A stretch of DNA of 17,647 nt from Chloroflexota bacterium (GTDB lineage Bacteria; Chloroflexota; Ktedonobacteria; Ktedonobacterales; Ktedonobacteraceae). Shown one piece after another: positions 1 to 6,731 of the stretch. How positions within the stretch are numbered: the stretch's first letter is position 1; each line of letters starts with the position of its first letter. The DNA lies in NCBI GenBank assembly GCA_005881495.1, contig VBHI01000331.1:1-17647 (forward strand), read 5' to 3'. The translations under genes and the position numbers were made by a program. The notes under the pieces were generated by a model. It made no database searches and was not told the origin of the DNA. It saw only the letters and a list, made by a program, of their open reading frames with translations.

Positions 1-713
1 GAGAAGGAAAACGGGAAGAGCAGGTTCGCCAGTTGATCCAACCGGCCCGTGAGCACCAGCATGCCCATCAGGATCAGGATGACGCCTCCGACGAACAAGA
101 AGGGGCGGGTGTAGCGGCGGATTGGACGCAGGAGCGAACCCGCGCGATCCAGCAGGACGCCAACCAGCACAAATGGCACTCCCAGTCCCAGCGCATAGAC
201 CAGCAGGAAGAACACCCCCTGCAGCAGCGTTGCTTTGACGGCGATCAGGACCAGGACGGCACCCAGAATAGGACCGGTGCAGGCTGACCAGCCTGCCCCA
301 AAGGCCATACCGATCAGCACTGATCGCCACCAGGCAGCTCTGCCTGGCTGCACTTGGATACGGTGATCCATAGACATCCAGGGGATCGGCACCAGTCCGG
401 TGAGTGCGATGCCAAAGAGGATGAGCAGCAGCCCAGCGAGACGCGCCAGCCACTCCTGGTAGGAACGCAAGGCGAAGCCCACCAGCGCGGCTGCGGCTCC
501 AAGCAGGGTAAAGACCAGCACAAAGCCCAGTACGAAGCATAGGGCATGCAGACTGACGCGAAAGCGGGCTGTAGGCTGGCTCTTGGTCTCCTCCATGCTG
601 GTTCCTGCCAGGTAGGACAGGTAGCCAGGGACGAGCGGCAAGACGCATGGGGAAAGAAAAGACAGCAGCCCTGCTCCAAAGGCCGAAAGCCAACCAACAT
701 GTAAAAGAGACAT
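1..713 (-). CDS. ccdA: Cytochrome c biogenesis / thiol transport protein CcdA (3' end off window)
   Basis: CcdA (short DsbD-like) proteins pass electrons from cytoplasmic thioredoxin across the membrane to extracytoplasmic thioredoxin-fold proteins. Translating the complement from ATG at 713 gives about 237 residues of hydrophobic protein with roughly six membrane spans and no stop before the window edge. The two signature cysteines are visible in their family contexts: FLSPCVLPLVPGYLSYLAG near residues 20-38 and GAGWSACTGPILG in the middle of the protein. A strong ribosome site (AGGAGGG, 8 bases before ATG) fixes the start. It follows the thioredoxin-like candidate selenoprotein on the same strand by 46 bases, so the two are very probably one operon and CcdA is the likely electron donor to that protein. 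Family length is about 220-250, so only the last few residues should be missing. Confidence 0.93.
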   Translation of the reverse strand, partial: MSLLHVGWLSAFGAGLLSFLSPCVLPLVPGYLSYLAGTSMEETKSQPTARFRVSLHALCFVLGFVLVFTLLGAAAALVGFALRSYQEWLARLAGLLLILFGIALTGLVPIPWMSMDHRIQVQPGRAAWWRSVLIGMAFGAGWSACTGPILGAVLVLIAVKATLLQGVFFLLVYALGLGVPFVLVGVLLDRAGSLLRPIRRYTRPFLFVGGVILILMGMLVLTGRLDQLANLLFPFSF

Positions 714-759
714 CCCCGTTTCCCTCCTGCCTTTCTCGCTGCGCGGGCAGCAGCAGACC

Positions 760-1359
760 CTACCCCTTGAGCAAAGGAGCAATGCTCTGCGCCAGGGCAT
801 CCTTCTCCCCAATGACAGAACTGCCCGAACTGATCAGGGGTGGTGGCTGGTTCGCCCAGGTGGCGGTTGAGTTAAACAACCAGTAGGCATCCCAGTCGTC
901 CGCTTGATTGTCTGGCAGATGCGCCACAAACCAATCCCCCACGAGATCCTGCGGGTCCCACAGGTGGACCACCCGTGAGTCGGAAAGTCCTCCTCCATCC
1001 CACTGGTCCCGCGCATCAAAGGTGAGTTTGACCGTCCAAATGACATAGACGCGCACCTTGGCGGCTCGATATTTCTCGAGGATCGCGGTTTGTACCCAAC
1101 TGGCACCGGCACGGCAGGTCGGTCAGGTGGGGGAGAGAATGAGCACCAGGCGCGGGGTCCCCACGTCCTGGTTGAAGAGGTGCTGGAACTCGCCGACGGA
1201 GTGGAGATCCGTCAAATGCAGGCCCGGCGGCGCGGTCGGATGGAAGAGAGGAGATTCGACAATCAGCCAGGCAGCCAGCAGTATGACCGCAAGCGCGAGC
1301 AGACTAGGAACCTTCACGCCGCCTGGAAAACGGGAGAAGAGGCGAGCGGGTGTTTTCAT
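760..1359 (-). CDS. Membrane-anchored thioredoxin-fold protein, candidate selenoprotein with in-frame UGA (UxxC motif)
   Basis: The reading frame runs from ATG 1359 (ribosome site AAGGAAG about 6 bases upstream) to TAG at 760-762, 199 codons, interrupted only by TGA at 1123-1125. Residues about 14-37 form one uncleaved-looking membrane anchor (PSLLALAVILLAAWLIV), so the rest should lie outside the cytoplasm. The TGA falls in LVLILSPT-U-PTCRAGASW, i.e. after a beta strand and at the first position of a thioredoxin-like CxxC motif, with the second Cys present. Coding sense continues downstream (KVRVYVIWTVKLTFDAR, later SDSRVVHLWD and WDAYWLF), which looks like an intact alpha/beta domain. The simplest reading is selenocysteine insertion giving a UxxC redox centre. 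Alternatives are a nonsense mutation or a sequencing error (TGC to TGA). Pairing with ccdA supports a thiol or peroxide redox role. The precise substrate is unknown. Confidence 0.75.
1084..1122 (-). promoter_or_regulatory. Candidate bacterial SECIS region just after the in-frame UGA
   Basis: Bacterial SECIS elements are stem-loops in the coding region right after the Sec codon, with a G at the start of the apical loop. Two folds are possible here. One has CUG/CAG plus CG/GU pairs closing loop UGCCGG, starting about 11 nt after UGA (rather close). The other has GUU/AAC closing the loop GGGUACA, about 25 nt after UGA, which fits the usual spacing but has only a 3-bp upper stem with weak extension below. 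Neither is decisive by eye. Confidence 0.35.
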
Positions 1360-1446
1360 CACGTCTTCCTTATACTGTGAGCTGTGCCAGGAGTGGTCTC
1401 CATCGTTCACATCGGTAATAATAAAAACGACTGGCCGTTCTTCTTC

Positions 1447-1475
1447 ATTGTAACGGCCGGTGGAATACCTGTCAA
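1447..1475 (-). promoter_or_regulatory. Sigma70-type promoter for the thioredoxin/ccdA operon
   Basis: On the minus strand, TTGACA (1475-1470), a 17-base spacer and TACAAT (1452-1447) form a near-consensus promoter. Transcription would start near 1440 and leave a leader of about 80 bases before the ATG at 1359. There is no other gene between it and the operon. Confidence 0.75.
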
Positions 1476-1559
1476 CAAGGAAGCGGGGCTCGTTTTCGCT
1501 TGACAGCGGGGATAAAATGGAAAGCACAGAGCAATTGACAAAAGGAGAAGACCGCACCA

Positions 1560-2141
1560 ATGGCCCGCCGCACCTCACCCGAACGTGTCTACCAACTGGA
1601 TATCCGTCTGGCGCATATTGCCCCCCCTATCTGGCGACGCATCCTGGTGTCGGACCAGATCACGCTTGCTGCCTTGCATCACCTGCTCCAGGTCGTCCTC
1701 GGTTGGGAGCACTCCCACTTGCACCAGTTTCTCGTCGGCCCGGCGCGGTACGGGGAGCTGGACCCGGAGTATGACGACGACATGCTGAGTGACCGGCGGG
1801 TCCGTCTGCGAGACATCGCCGGCGAGAAGGGAGCCAACTTCGTCTATGAGTATGATTTTGGCGACAGCTGGCGGCATCTCATTACCGTCGAAGACCTCTG
1901 GCCCCGGACGGAGCATGACATTGTTCCGCGATGCCTGGATGGAGGGCGCGCCTGCCCACCCGAGGACAGCGGAGGCGTCGGAGGGTATGAACATCTGTTG
2001 GAAGTGCTGCGGAACCGGCGTCATGCTGAGTACCGAGAGTTGCGTGCGTGGGCAGGAGCGCATTTTGACCCTGAACTTTTTTCCGTGCAAGCGGTCAACT
2101 CAGCAATGGGGCTCCTTGTGGCGCTCGGTGTGACTTCTTGA
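1560..2141 (+). CDS. Plasmid pRiA4b ORF-3 family protein
   Basis: The 193-residue product matches the pRiA4b ORF-3 family (PF07929) from end to end. The N-terminal strand YQLDIRLAHIAPPIWRRILV, the helix DQITLAALHHLLQVVLGW followed by HSHLHQF, the block YEYDFGDSWRHLITVE and the cysteine/glycine segment PRCLDGGRACPPEDSGGVGGY are the hallmarks of the family. The function is unknown; members occur on plasmids and in bacterial and archaeal chromosomes. The start is fixed by AAGGAGAAG 8 bases before ATG. It diverges from the redox operon with about 200 bases between, but no well-spaced plus-strand promoter is visible (two TTGACA boxes at 1500 and 1535 lack a good -10). Transcription runs toward a minus-strand gene fragment; I see no clear terminator between them. 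Confidence 0.93.
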   Translation: MARRTSPERVYQLDIRLAHIAPPIWRRILVSDQITLAALHHLLQVVLGWEHSHLHQFLVGPARYGELDPEYDDDMLSDRRVRLRDIAGEKGANFVYEYDFGDSWRHLITVEDLWPRTEHDIVPRCLDGGRACPPEDSGGVGGYEHLLEVLRNRRHAEYRELRAWAGAHFDPELFSVQAVNSAMGLLVALGVTS

Positions 2142-2239
2142 GGTTCCCATGAGTTGGTGACGGTCTTACCTCGTTAAAGCAGACACTTACCTTGTGCCAC
2201 ACGCCTTTGCTTTTCCTGATCGGAAGGTGGAAAAGTTCC

Positions 2240-2535
2240 TCAGGCAGAATCGAGGTGGATGAAGCAACTCACTCGTGAGGGATATAAGGGGATCAAGCCT
2301 TTGCGGAATGCTTCTTCCTGGATCTCACGTGGGGCATGGCGCACATCGATGATGAGCCCATTGACCTCCAACATCCAAATCAATGGGTTTTTCTCGACCA
2401 TCGATGGAAGCGACCAGTCTGGATCCATCTGAACTTGCTTCAACCATTCCATTGCTCCAACCGGCTCTTCCCTTGCAGCTTTCGGAGGAGAGTGCTGACG
2501 AAAGGCTGAGACAATCTGAAATCGTGACGGATTTG
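2240..2535 (-). pseudogene. C-terminal fragment of an unrecognised protein gene
   Basis: The minus-strand frame carries convincing protein sense (EWLKQVQMDPDWSLPSMVEK, then NPLIWMLEVNGLIIDVRHAP and REIQEEAFRKGLIPLYP) and ends at TGA 2240. The pattern looks like the last 70-80 residues of a globular protein. There is an ATG at 2452 before EWLKQ, but no ribosome site stands in front of it. Upstream the frame runs into an IS256-type element end at 2536-2602 and then into sequence without protein character. I do not recognise the family. The best reading is a gene whose 5' part was lost at a transposon end. A short intact gene starting at 2452 is the alternative. Confidence 0.5.
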
Positions 2536-2602
2536 TGTGAGGAAAACCACTGGCTGTGATCTCCCTGTGAAGTCTAGGCATTACACTGCAAAGTGGAAAG
2601 GT
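2536..2602 (+). repeat. Solitary IS256-type terminal repeat
   Basis: This stretch (beginning TGTGAGGAAAACCACTGGCT and ending in GGCATTACACTGCAAAGTGG plus AAAGGT) aligns with both ends of the collapsed IS256 element at 6230-6611. The shared core is ATTACACT..CA.A.TGGAAAGGT preceded by TGTGAGAA-like sequence. No second end or transposase is visible nearby, so it is a single relic end with its interior side facing left. Beyond it, up to 2751, I see only a small CCCCTTCGGGG hairpin (2620-2630) followed by a T-rich run near 2640. Confidence 0.6.
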
Positions 2603-2751
2603 ATCCATGCGTGGAGCAACCCCTTCGGGGATTTCACCTTTTTTCGTTGTAAGATTACCCAACCAATCTGGGAAGGTGACGAGGTTGTGAGGCATGCAGT
2701 GATCAGAACCCCTCAAACTGCGTCTGGTCGTCTCGGAATAGGAGGAATAAA

Positions 2752-3255
2752 ATGAACAAGATTCTTGTGACATATGCAACCCGCGCTGGCTCGACGGCCG
2801 AGGTGGCTGCGAGCGTGGCCGAGGTGCTGAGCGCGACGGGGGCAACCGTGGATGTCAAGCCCGTCACTGCCGTGCATGAGGTAAAGGGCTATGACGCCGT
2901 CGTCGTCGGCAGCGCCATTCGCATGGGCCATTGGCTGCCTGAGGCGGTGGAGTTTGTCAAGGCGAACCGCGAAACCTTGAGCCACATCCCAACCGCCTAC
3001 TTCCTGGTCAGCGGATTTCTACAAGAGGATACACCCGAGATGCGGCGCAGGGTACTGGCCTATCTCGATCCGGTGCGCAAGATTCTCGAACCGACCAGCA
3101 TCGGTCTGTTTGCTGGCAAAATAGATTACAACAAAATGGACTGGCAAGACCGCACCATTGCCGAGGCAGTTAGCTCGTCTGAGGCGGACTGGCGCGATTG
3201 GGAGGCGATTCGCGCCTGGGCACACGAGTTGCAGACAAGCCTCGTCTACGCATAG
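2752..3255 (+). CDS. Flavodoxin-domain protein (HemG-like)
   Basis: The 167-residue product has the flavodoxin fold of the protoporphyrinogen-oxidase-like (Flavodoxin_5) group. The FMN phosphate loop YATRAGSTAEVA sits at residues 9-20, the second loop is YDAVVVGSAIRMGHWLPEA, and GLFAGKIDYNKM near residue 118 is the third characteristic block. It would bind FMN and act as a cytoplasmic electron carrier or oxidoreductase. True HemG oxidises protoporphyrinogen using menaquinone, but no heme genes are near, so that reaction is not shown. AGGAGGA 5 bases before ATG sets the start. The next gene follows after 24 bases with its own ribosome site, which makes a two-gene operon likely. This gene is therefore a possible redox partner of a membrane protein. 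Confidence 0.92.
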   Translation: MNKILVTYATRAGSTAEVAASVAEVLSATGATVDVKPVTAVHEVKGYDAVVVGSAIRMGHWLPEAVEFVKANRETLSHIPTAYFLVSGFLQEDTPEMRRRVLAYLDPVRKILEPTSIGLFAGKIDYNKMDWQDRTIAEAVSSSEADWRDWEAIRAWAHELQTSLVYA

Positions 3256-3279
3256 TGTCCATTTAAAAGGAGCGTCCCA

Positions 3280-4176
3280 ATGAAGTCGTCAAAAATCATT
3301 GTCTGGCTTTCGTCCTTGATAATCGTGCTGGTCCTGGTCGCTGCCGCCACCGGCGTCTTCTATCAGGTGCCGGGAGCGCACATCGACTTCGTGACCGTGC
3401 GCGGGGAGCATGCCACGTATCAAGGCGTCGGCCTCTACCGGTACGACCCAGCCTCGGTGGCCCGTGAGGGCGTTGTCTGGGATGTGATTGACCTGTGCCT
3501 TGCCCTGCCGCTCTTTGCCGCCGCCATCGTTCTGAGTCGGCGCGACTCGCTGCGCGGGCGGTTGTTGCTGGGAGGCATGTTGTTTTACTTCTTCTACCAG
3601 TACATGCAATACGCGGTGATGCTCGCCTTAAATCCCCTGTTCCTGGTGTACGTGGCCATCTTTGCCTTGAGCGGGGTCGCCTTCTTTCTGAATCTCGGGG
3701 GCATCGATGTGCCTCGTTTGCCGGCGCACATTTCGGCGCGGTTTCCGCGGCGGCTGTTCATCGGCTTCACGCTCGTCATGAGCGCCGCGCTGACCGTGCT
3801 CTGGTTGGGGCGCATCATTCCCTACACGCTTGCTGGCAGATTCCCCGATGAATTGGCGGGAATGACGACGCTGGTAACGCAGGCGTTCGATCTGGGCATA
3901 GTGGTTCCCCTGCTGCTCTCGACGGCTATCCTGCTCTGGCGGCGCTCGGCGTGGGGATACCTCCTGGCCGGAATAAGCCTCACGTTCGGGTTCGTCATGT
4001 GTATCACCCTTCCGGCGTGGATTGCCGTCCCATTGATTCAGGCGGGACAGATTAATCTCATTGAAGCTGCTCCATTTCTGCTGCTATGCCTGGTGGGACT
4101 CTATGTGACCGGGCGGTTTTTCTGGAGTGTGCATGAAGAAAAAGCTCACTCAAGTGGCGAAATGGCGCCCGTATGA
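3280..4176 (+). CDS. Polytopic membrane protein of unknown function
   Basis: The 298-residue product has about seven or eight membrane-spanning segments. The first is near residues 6-27 (IVWLSSLIIVLVLVAAATGV); an extracytoplasmic-looking loop HIDFVTVRGEHATYQGVGLYR follows; the rest of the chain alternates hydrophobic helices with short Arg-rich loops (RRDSLRGR, ARFPRR, WRRSAW), as expected for a multi-pass protein with positive inside loops. The C terminus is polar (VHEEKAHSSGEMAPV). AAAGGAGCG upstream of ATG supports the start. It is the second gene of the flavodoxin operon, 24 bases downstream. I do not recognise the family. No catalytic motif, heme-ligand pair or transporter signature stands out, so any electron-transfer link to the flavodoxin rests on gene order alone. 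Confidence 0.88.
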   Translation: MKSSKIIVWLSSLIIVLVLVAAATGVFYQVPGAHIDFVTVRGEHATYQGVGLYRYDPASVAREGVVWDVIDLCLALPLFAAAIVLSRRDSLRGRLLLGGMLFYFFYQYMQYAVMLALNPLFLVYVAIFALSGVAFFLNLGGIDVPRLPAHISARFPRRLFIGFTLVMSAALTVLWLGRIIPYTLAGRFPDELAGMTTLVTQAFDLGIVVPLLLSTAILLWRRSAWGYLLAGISLTFGFVMCITLPAWIAVPLIQAGQINLIEAAPFLLLCLVGLYVTGRFFWSVHEEKAHSSGEMAPV

Positions 4177-4213
4177 TCGCTGCTAGGGCTGGAAGAAGGC
4201 CCTCTGCCTTCGG

Positions 4214-4375
4214 CTATCCCGCCGCGATTCCAGCAGCCCGTCCCTCTTCCAAGGACGACGAATCCACAAGCGCCAGGCGCTCTGCTCGCTGTTTGATCCC
4301 GACCAACTGCTTGTGCACCATGATGAAATGGACGAGGCGGGCGAGGAAAGCCATCACTGGTCTGGGGAACTTCAT
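4214..4375 (-). CDS. Doubtful small ORF (possible gene-end fragment)
   Basis: From ATG 4375 the frame gives about 53 residues (MKFPRPVMAFLARLVHFIMV, ending SSLEEGRAAGIAAG) with G/C at most third codon positions, so it may be or have been coding. The ending EEGRAAGIAAG resembles the Glu/Gly/Arg-rich tails of Rpn/PD-(D/E)XK transposase-associated proteins, but this is too short to assign. It begins just past the stop of the next minus-strand ORF and has no good ribosome site. It may be a decayed fragment. Confidence 0.25.
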   Translation of the reverse strand: MKFPRPVMAFLARLVHFIMVHKQLVGIKQRAERLALVDSSSLEEGRAAGIAAG

Positions 4376-4392
4376 GATGATTGAGGCCCAAA

Positions 4393-4599
4393 CTAAGCCG
4401 CCAGTTCCGCGACTTCCCTTATGCAAACAATGACTCTGTCCTGAGCAATTCGTTCGAGGTCTTCGGGATTTTCAGGCTGGCCGTTCGCATCAAGTTTGAT
4501 GTGAAAGAGCCTCTGATACCCTGGAACGCGTTGCATTATCTGGAGGAGATTGTTCGCGACCGTTTCTGTATCGGTGAAGGTCTCTCCTTGAGTTTTCAA
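4393..4599 (-). CDS. Doubtful small ORF, 68 residues
   Basis: The frame from TTG 4599 reads as plausible protein: GETFTDTETVANNLLQIMQR, then VPGYQRLFHIKLDANGQPEN and ERIAQDRVIVCIREVAELAA. Helical, charged and with mixed codon use, it does not look like a random frame. The start is weak: TTG, with AGGGG about 7 bases before it. I do not recognise the family. It could be a small intact gene or the tail of a longer lost one, given the degraded surroundings. Confidence 0.35.
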   Translation of the reverse strand: MKTQGETFTDTETVANNLLQIMQRVPGYQRLFHIKLDANGQPENPEDLERIAQDRVIVCIREVAELAA

Positions 4600-4659
4600 A
4601 TCGTGCCCCTGTAAAGAGACAGTGTGCCTCCTTTGCTCCTAGCTGTGCCGTGGGTTAAA

Positions 4660-4680
4660 CAGGAGGTGTCGGCCCTCCTG
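4660..4680. other. Perfect 7-bp hairpin CAGGAGG/CCTCCTG
   Basis: CAGGAGG, a 7-base loop, then CCTCCTG. On the minus strand it is followed by a short T run (TTT), so it could be a weak terminator for something transcribed leftward, but there is no U tract of normal length. It stands alone in the 4620-4756 gap, where I see nothing else. Confidence 0.3.
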
Positions 4681-4756
4681 CGAAGCCCTACGCCCTTATG
4701 CGATTACGCCATCGTCTCAGATGGGATATACAGATGAACCAATTCATCCGGACACG

Positions 4757-4800
4757 CGTAGGGGCCGATTTATCGTGCCCAGCGCCGATTTATCGGCCTC
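4757..4800 (+). repeat. Dispersed 44-bp hairpin repeat, copy 1
   Basis: This segment, starting CGTAGGGGCCGATTTATCGT, is repeated at 9546-9589 with only two differences in 44 bases. The outer arms GGGGCCGAT and ATCGGCCTC pair, then after a TT/TT internal loop ATCG pairs with CGAT around a 10-base loop. It is noncoding, ends just before the 3' end of the broken SRPBCC gene, and behaves like a REP/MITE-type intergenic element. Confidence 0.7.
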
Positions 4801-4826
4801 GGTGGCTATTCCGCTATCCGGATTAT

Positions 4827-5676
4827 TTAGTAAATGTGCATACCCGATCCCCCCGAGATCGCTCTCCGGGCAGCCGTTCGGTACATCCACCACAACCCCA
4901 CAAAGACCCCGATCGTGACCAGCCCATCAACCCAGACTGGCGGCTTCAAAAGCACCAGGCCGATCGTGATCAGGCCGGTCGCCGAGACCGCCAGCAGCGG
5001 CCGCGGCCAGTCCCGCCGGACGACGAGCCCGGCCTCGGCCACCAGGAAGCCCAGAAACGTGGCCACCCACAGGGCCAACTCAGTGTAGGTCACCACCGGA
5101 GCTTCCAGCGTTGCCCCCTCTGCGCGCTCCTTGATGCCCAGCATGTTTCCGCCAGACCAGGCGCGTGTGACTCGCGTCGAGCGGGTAGAGAGCCAACACC
5201 ATGCTGTCGTGCCCACTCTGGCTCTCCCACACGAGGGAGCGGTTTGGGTCGACCGCCACGACCTTGTAGTTGATTCCCTTCCAGATCGGCAGGTCATCGC
5301 CGACCTTCAGGTGCTGCAATTCTGGGATGATGCGGTCAGCACTGAGGATACCATCGTTATCAATCCAGTCGTAGCCGTACCACCCGGCGCGCCTGTACCC
5401 TATTTGCACCAGCCAGGGCCAGATCTGCTCGGGTCGCGCATTAATCGTGACGGCGCGTGTGGCGTTGAAGATCGGCTGGCGCTGGATCTCATCGCCGGGC
5501 ATAACTCGCGCCACCTCTTCGCCGGTGGCGCCCCAGCGCAATTGTAGGGGGCGGTAGATGAGCAGATACCCGGCGAGGGCGATGACCAGGGCTACGCCCA
5601 GCCGTCCGGCCACCCGGGCCACTGTCGGCCACCCGGGCCACCCGGCACTTCGGGACTTTTCTACCTGCATTGCCAT
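4827..5676 (-). pseudogene. SRPBCC-domain membrane protein, frameshifted by an internal deletion
   Basis: ATG 5676 (ribosome site AGGAGAGGAAAAGG) opens a frame with an N-terminal anchor (GVALVIALAGYLLIYRPLQL), then a clear SRPBCC (START-like ligand-binding) domain: FNATRAVTINARPEQIWPWL, VQIGYRRAGWYGYDWIDNDG, RIIPELQHLKVGDDLP, and SMVLALYPLDASHTRLVW. Directly after LVWR the sense moves to another frame: NMLGIKERAEGATLEAP, followed by three membrane helices ending at TAA/TAG near 4827. In the relatives I know, about 25-30 residues separate TRL.W from the MLGIKERAE helix; here they are missing and the frame is lost near 5145-5160. The gene is thus probably broken by a deletion that is not a multiple of three. 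A sequencing error alone would not explain the missing block. It lies 85 bases behind the small membrane gene on the same strand. Confidence 0.75.
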
Positions 5677-5761
5677 GGCCTTTTCCTCTCCTGGTCAGTG
5701 TATACGACCTGTTTTCAGCTGTTCCGATTAGAGCACGCAGCGCTCAGTTCCACCAGTTACT

Positions 5762-6187
5762 TTAGGCGGGACTGCCATGTCTCGTTTGCAGGTGAGAGCT
5801 GCGATACTCAGCCATCCACAGGTAGGTGGCCAGTGCGAAGATCGCCAGGCCGAGCACAAAGTAGCTCGCGTAAAACCAATCGAGATGGTCGATCAGTGCG
5901 AAATGCACCACCTCGTAGCCGGCCAAGAAGAGACCAGCCGCCACCGAGACGAGCACCGCCCATTCGCGCTGGATGAATACCGTAGCCGCGGCGAGCAGTG
6001 CGCTGCCTCCCACGACAATCGCCAGCACCAGGGCGGGGATCGTGTAATCGCTGAAAGGCGTGCCTTGCAGCCACGCGATGGGGAACGTGATCGTCCCTGT
6101 CACCAGCGACAGACCACCCGCGATGGCACTCAGTGCGACCAAAGCCTCTAACACGACGAGCGCGATACGTACAAGTTTGTGTTTCAT
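5762..6187 (-). CDS. Small four-helix membrane protein, paralogue of 6732-7373
   Basis: The 141-residue product has four predicted membrane helices: IALVVLEALVALSAIAGGLS, TIPALVLAIVVGGSALLAAA, EWAVLVSVAAGLFLAGYEVV and YFVLGLAIFALATYLWM. A polar loop GTPFSDYT precedes helix 2 and the tail is EYRSSHLQTRHGSPA. It is not a family with a function known to me. AAGGAG lies 8 bases before ATG. The core (WLQGTPFSDYT through FIQREWAVLVSV) is almost identical, at DNA as well as protein level, to the larger divergent paralogue on the far side of the IS256 relic. It probably heads an operon with the broken SRPBCC gene. The shorter N terminus compared with the paralogue (about 65 residues less) may be original or the result of loss next to the element. 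Confidence 0.85.
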   Translation of the reverse strand: MKHKLVRIALVVLEALVALSAIAGGLSLVTGTITFPIAWLQGTPFSDYTIPALVLAIVVGGSALLAAATVFIQREWAVLVSVAAGLFLAGYEVVHFALIDHLDWFYASYFVLGLAIFALATYLWMAEYRSSHLQTRHGSPA

Positions 6188-6229
6188 TTCCTTGCTCCTT
6201 CCCTCGTCACGCCCATCAACCCCTGGTGC

Positions 6230-6611
6230 AGATCTTTTCAGTAGGAAGTGTAATACCTGGACGTCACGAGGACATCACAACAACGGGCTTCATTCTCACA
6301 AAGCCATCATAGATGATCAGGAGTTGCAGAATGAGCTTAGTAGCTATCTGATTGTGATGGATGGGTATGAAGGGCTGCTAGCGGCGCTGGCGGAGTTGTT
6401 TCCGGCCACGCCTCGTCAGCGGTGCCTGGTGCATAAGCAACGCAACGTGTTGAATGCCATCCCCAGACCGGCTTTTCCCGCATGGGTGCTCCTGCCTCCC
6501 AGGGCACACATCTCACAACGGAAGGCAATTGTGATGGTCCTGTGAGAAAGAAGCTGCCTTTTATGATGTTTTCGTAATGTCCATGCATTACACTTCATAC
6601 TGGAAAGGTCT
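6230..6611 (+). mobile_element. Collapsed IS256-family element
   Basis: The two ends are long imperfect inverted repeats. The right end, from about 6540 to 6611, contains GCATTACACTTCATACTGGA plus AAGGTCT. The complement of 6230-6308 gives the matching ATTACACTTCCTACTGAAAAGATCT and, further in, TGTGAGAATGAAGC against TGTGAGAAAGAAGC. About three quarters of some 70 bases agree. Between the ends only a short piece of transposase remains (6312-6467), so the element is about 380 bases instead of the usual 1.2-1.5 kb and cannot move on its own. I see no obvious target-site duplication at the borders. It separates two paralogous membrane-protein genes. Confidence 0.75.
6312..6467 (+). pseudogene. 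IS256-family transposase, internal fragment
   Basis: About 52 codons read DDQELQNELSSYLIVMDGYE, then GLLAALAELFPATPRQRCLV and HKQRNVLNAIPR. This is the IS256/Mutator transposase region around the second catalytic Asp (DGYEGLLAAL, equivalent to DGAPGL in other members) and the conserved RQRCLVHK.RNVL block. No start, no upstream catalytic Asp and no downstream Glu region remain; after IPR the match to the family stops. Confidence 0.85.
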
Positions 6612-6731
6612 ATTACTAATGCTGATGGGCACAACGCTCTATAGAGCATGTTGAACGAGATGGCTTGGTGCACTCTTTCCGTCTCCGCAAACAGAAGAGT
6701 GTAGCAAAGCATTGAGCGGGAGAAAACTTTC

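Noticed and set aside
33..700. Long open frames on both strands in the first 700 bases (for example 33-287 plus and 314-700 minus)
   Set aside because: They are alternative frames of ccdA; only the frame from 713 has membrane helices and the CcdA cysteine motifs.
1500..1540. TTGACA boxes at 1500 and 1535 as promoters of the pRiA4b ORF-3 gene
   Set aside because: Neither has a -10 box at 16-18 bases, and the second lies too close to the start codon.
1123..1578. A 151-residue minus-strand ORF starting at 1578 as a separate gene ending at the TGA
   Set aside because: The first 73 residues overlap the promoter region and lack protein character. The ribosome site and anchor point to ATG 1359, and the TGA is better read as an internal codon.
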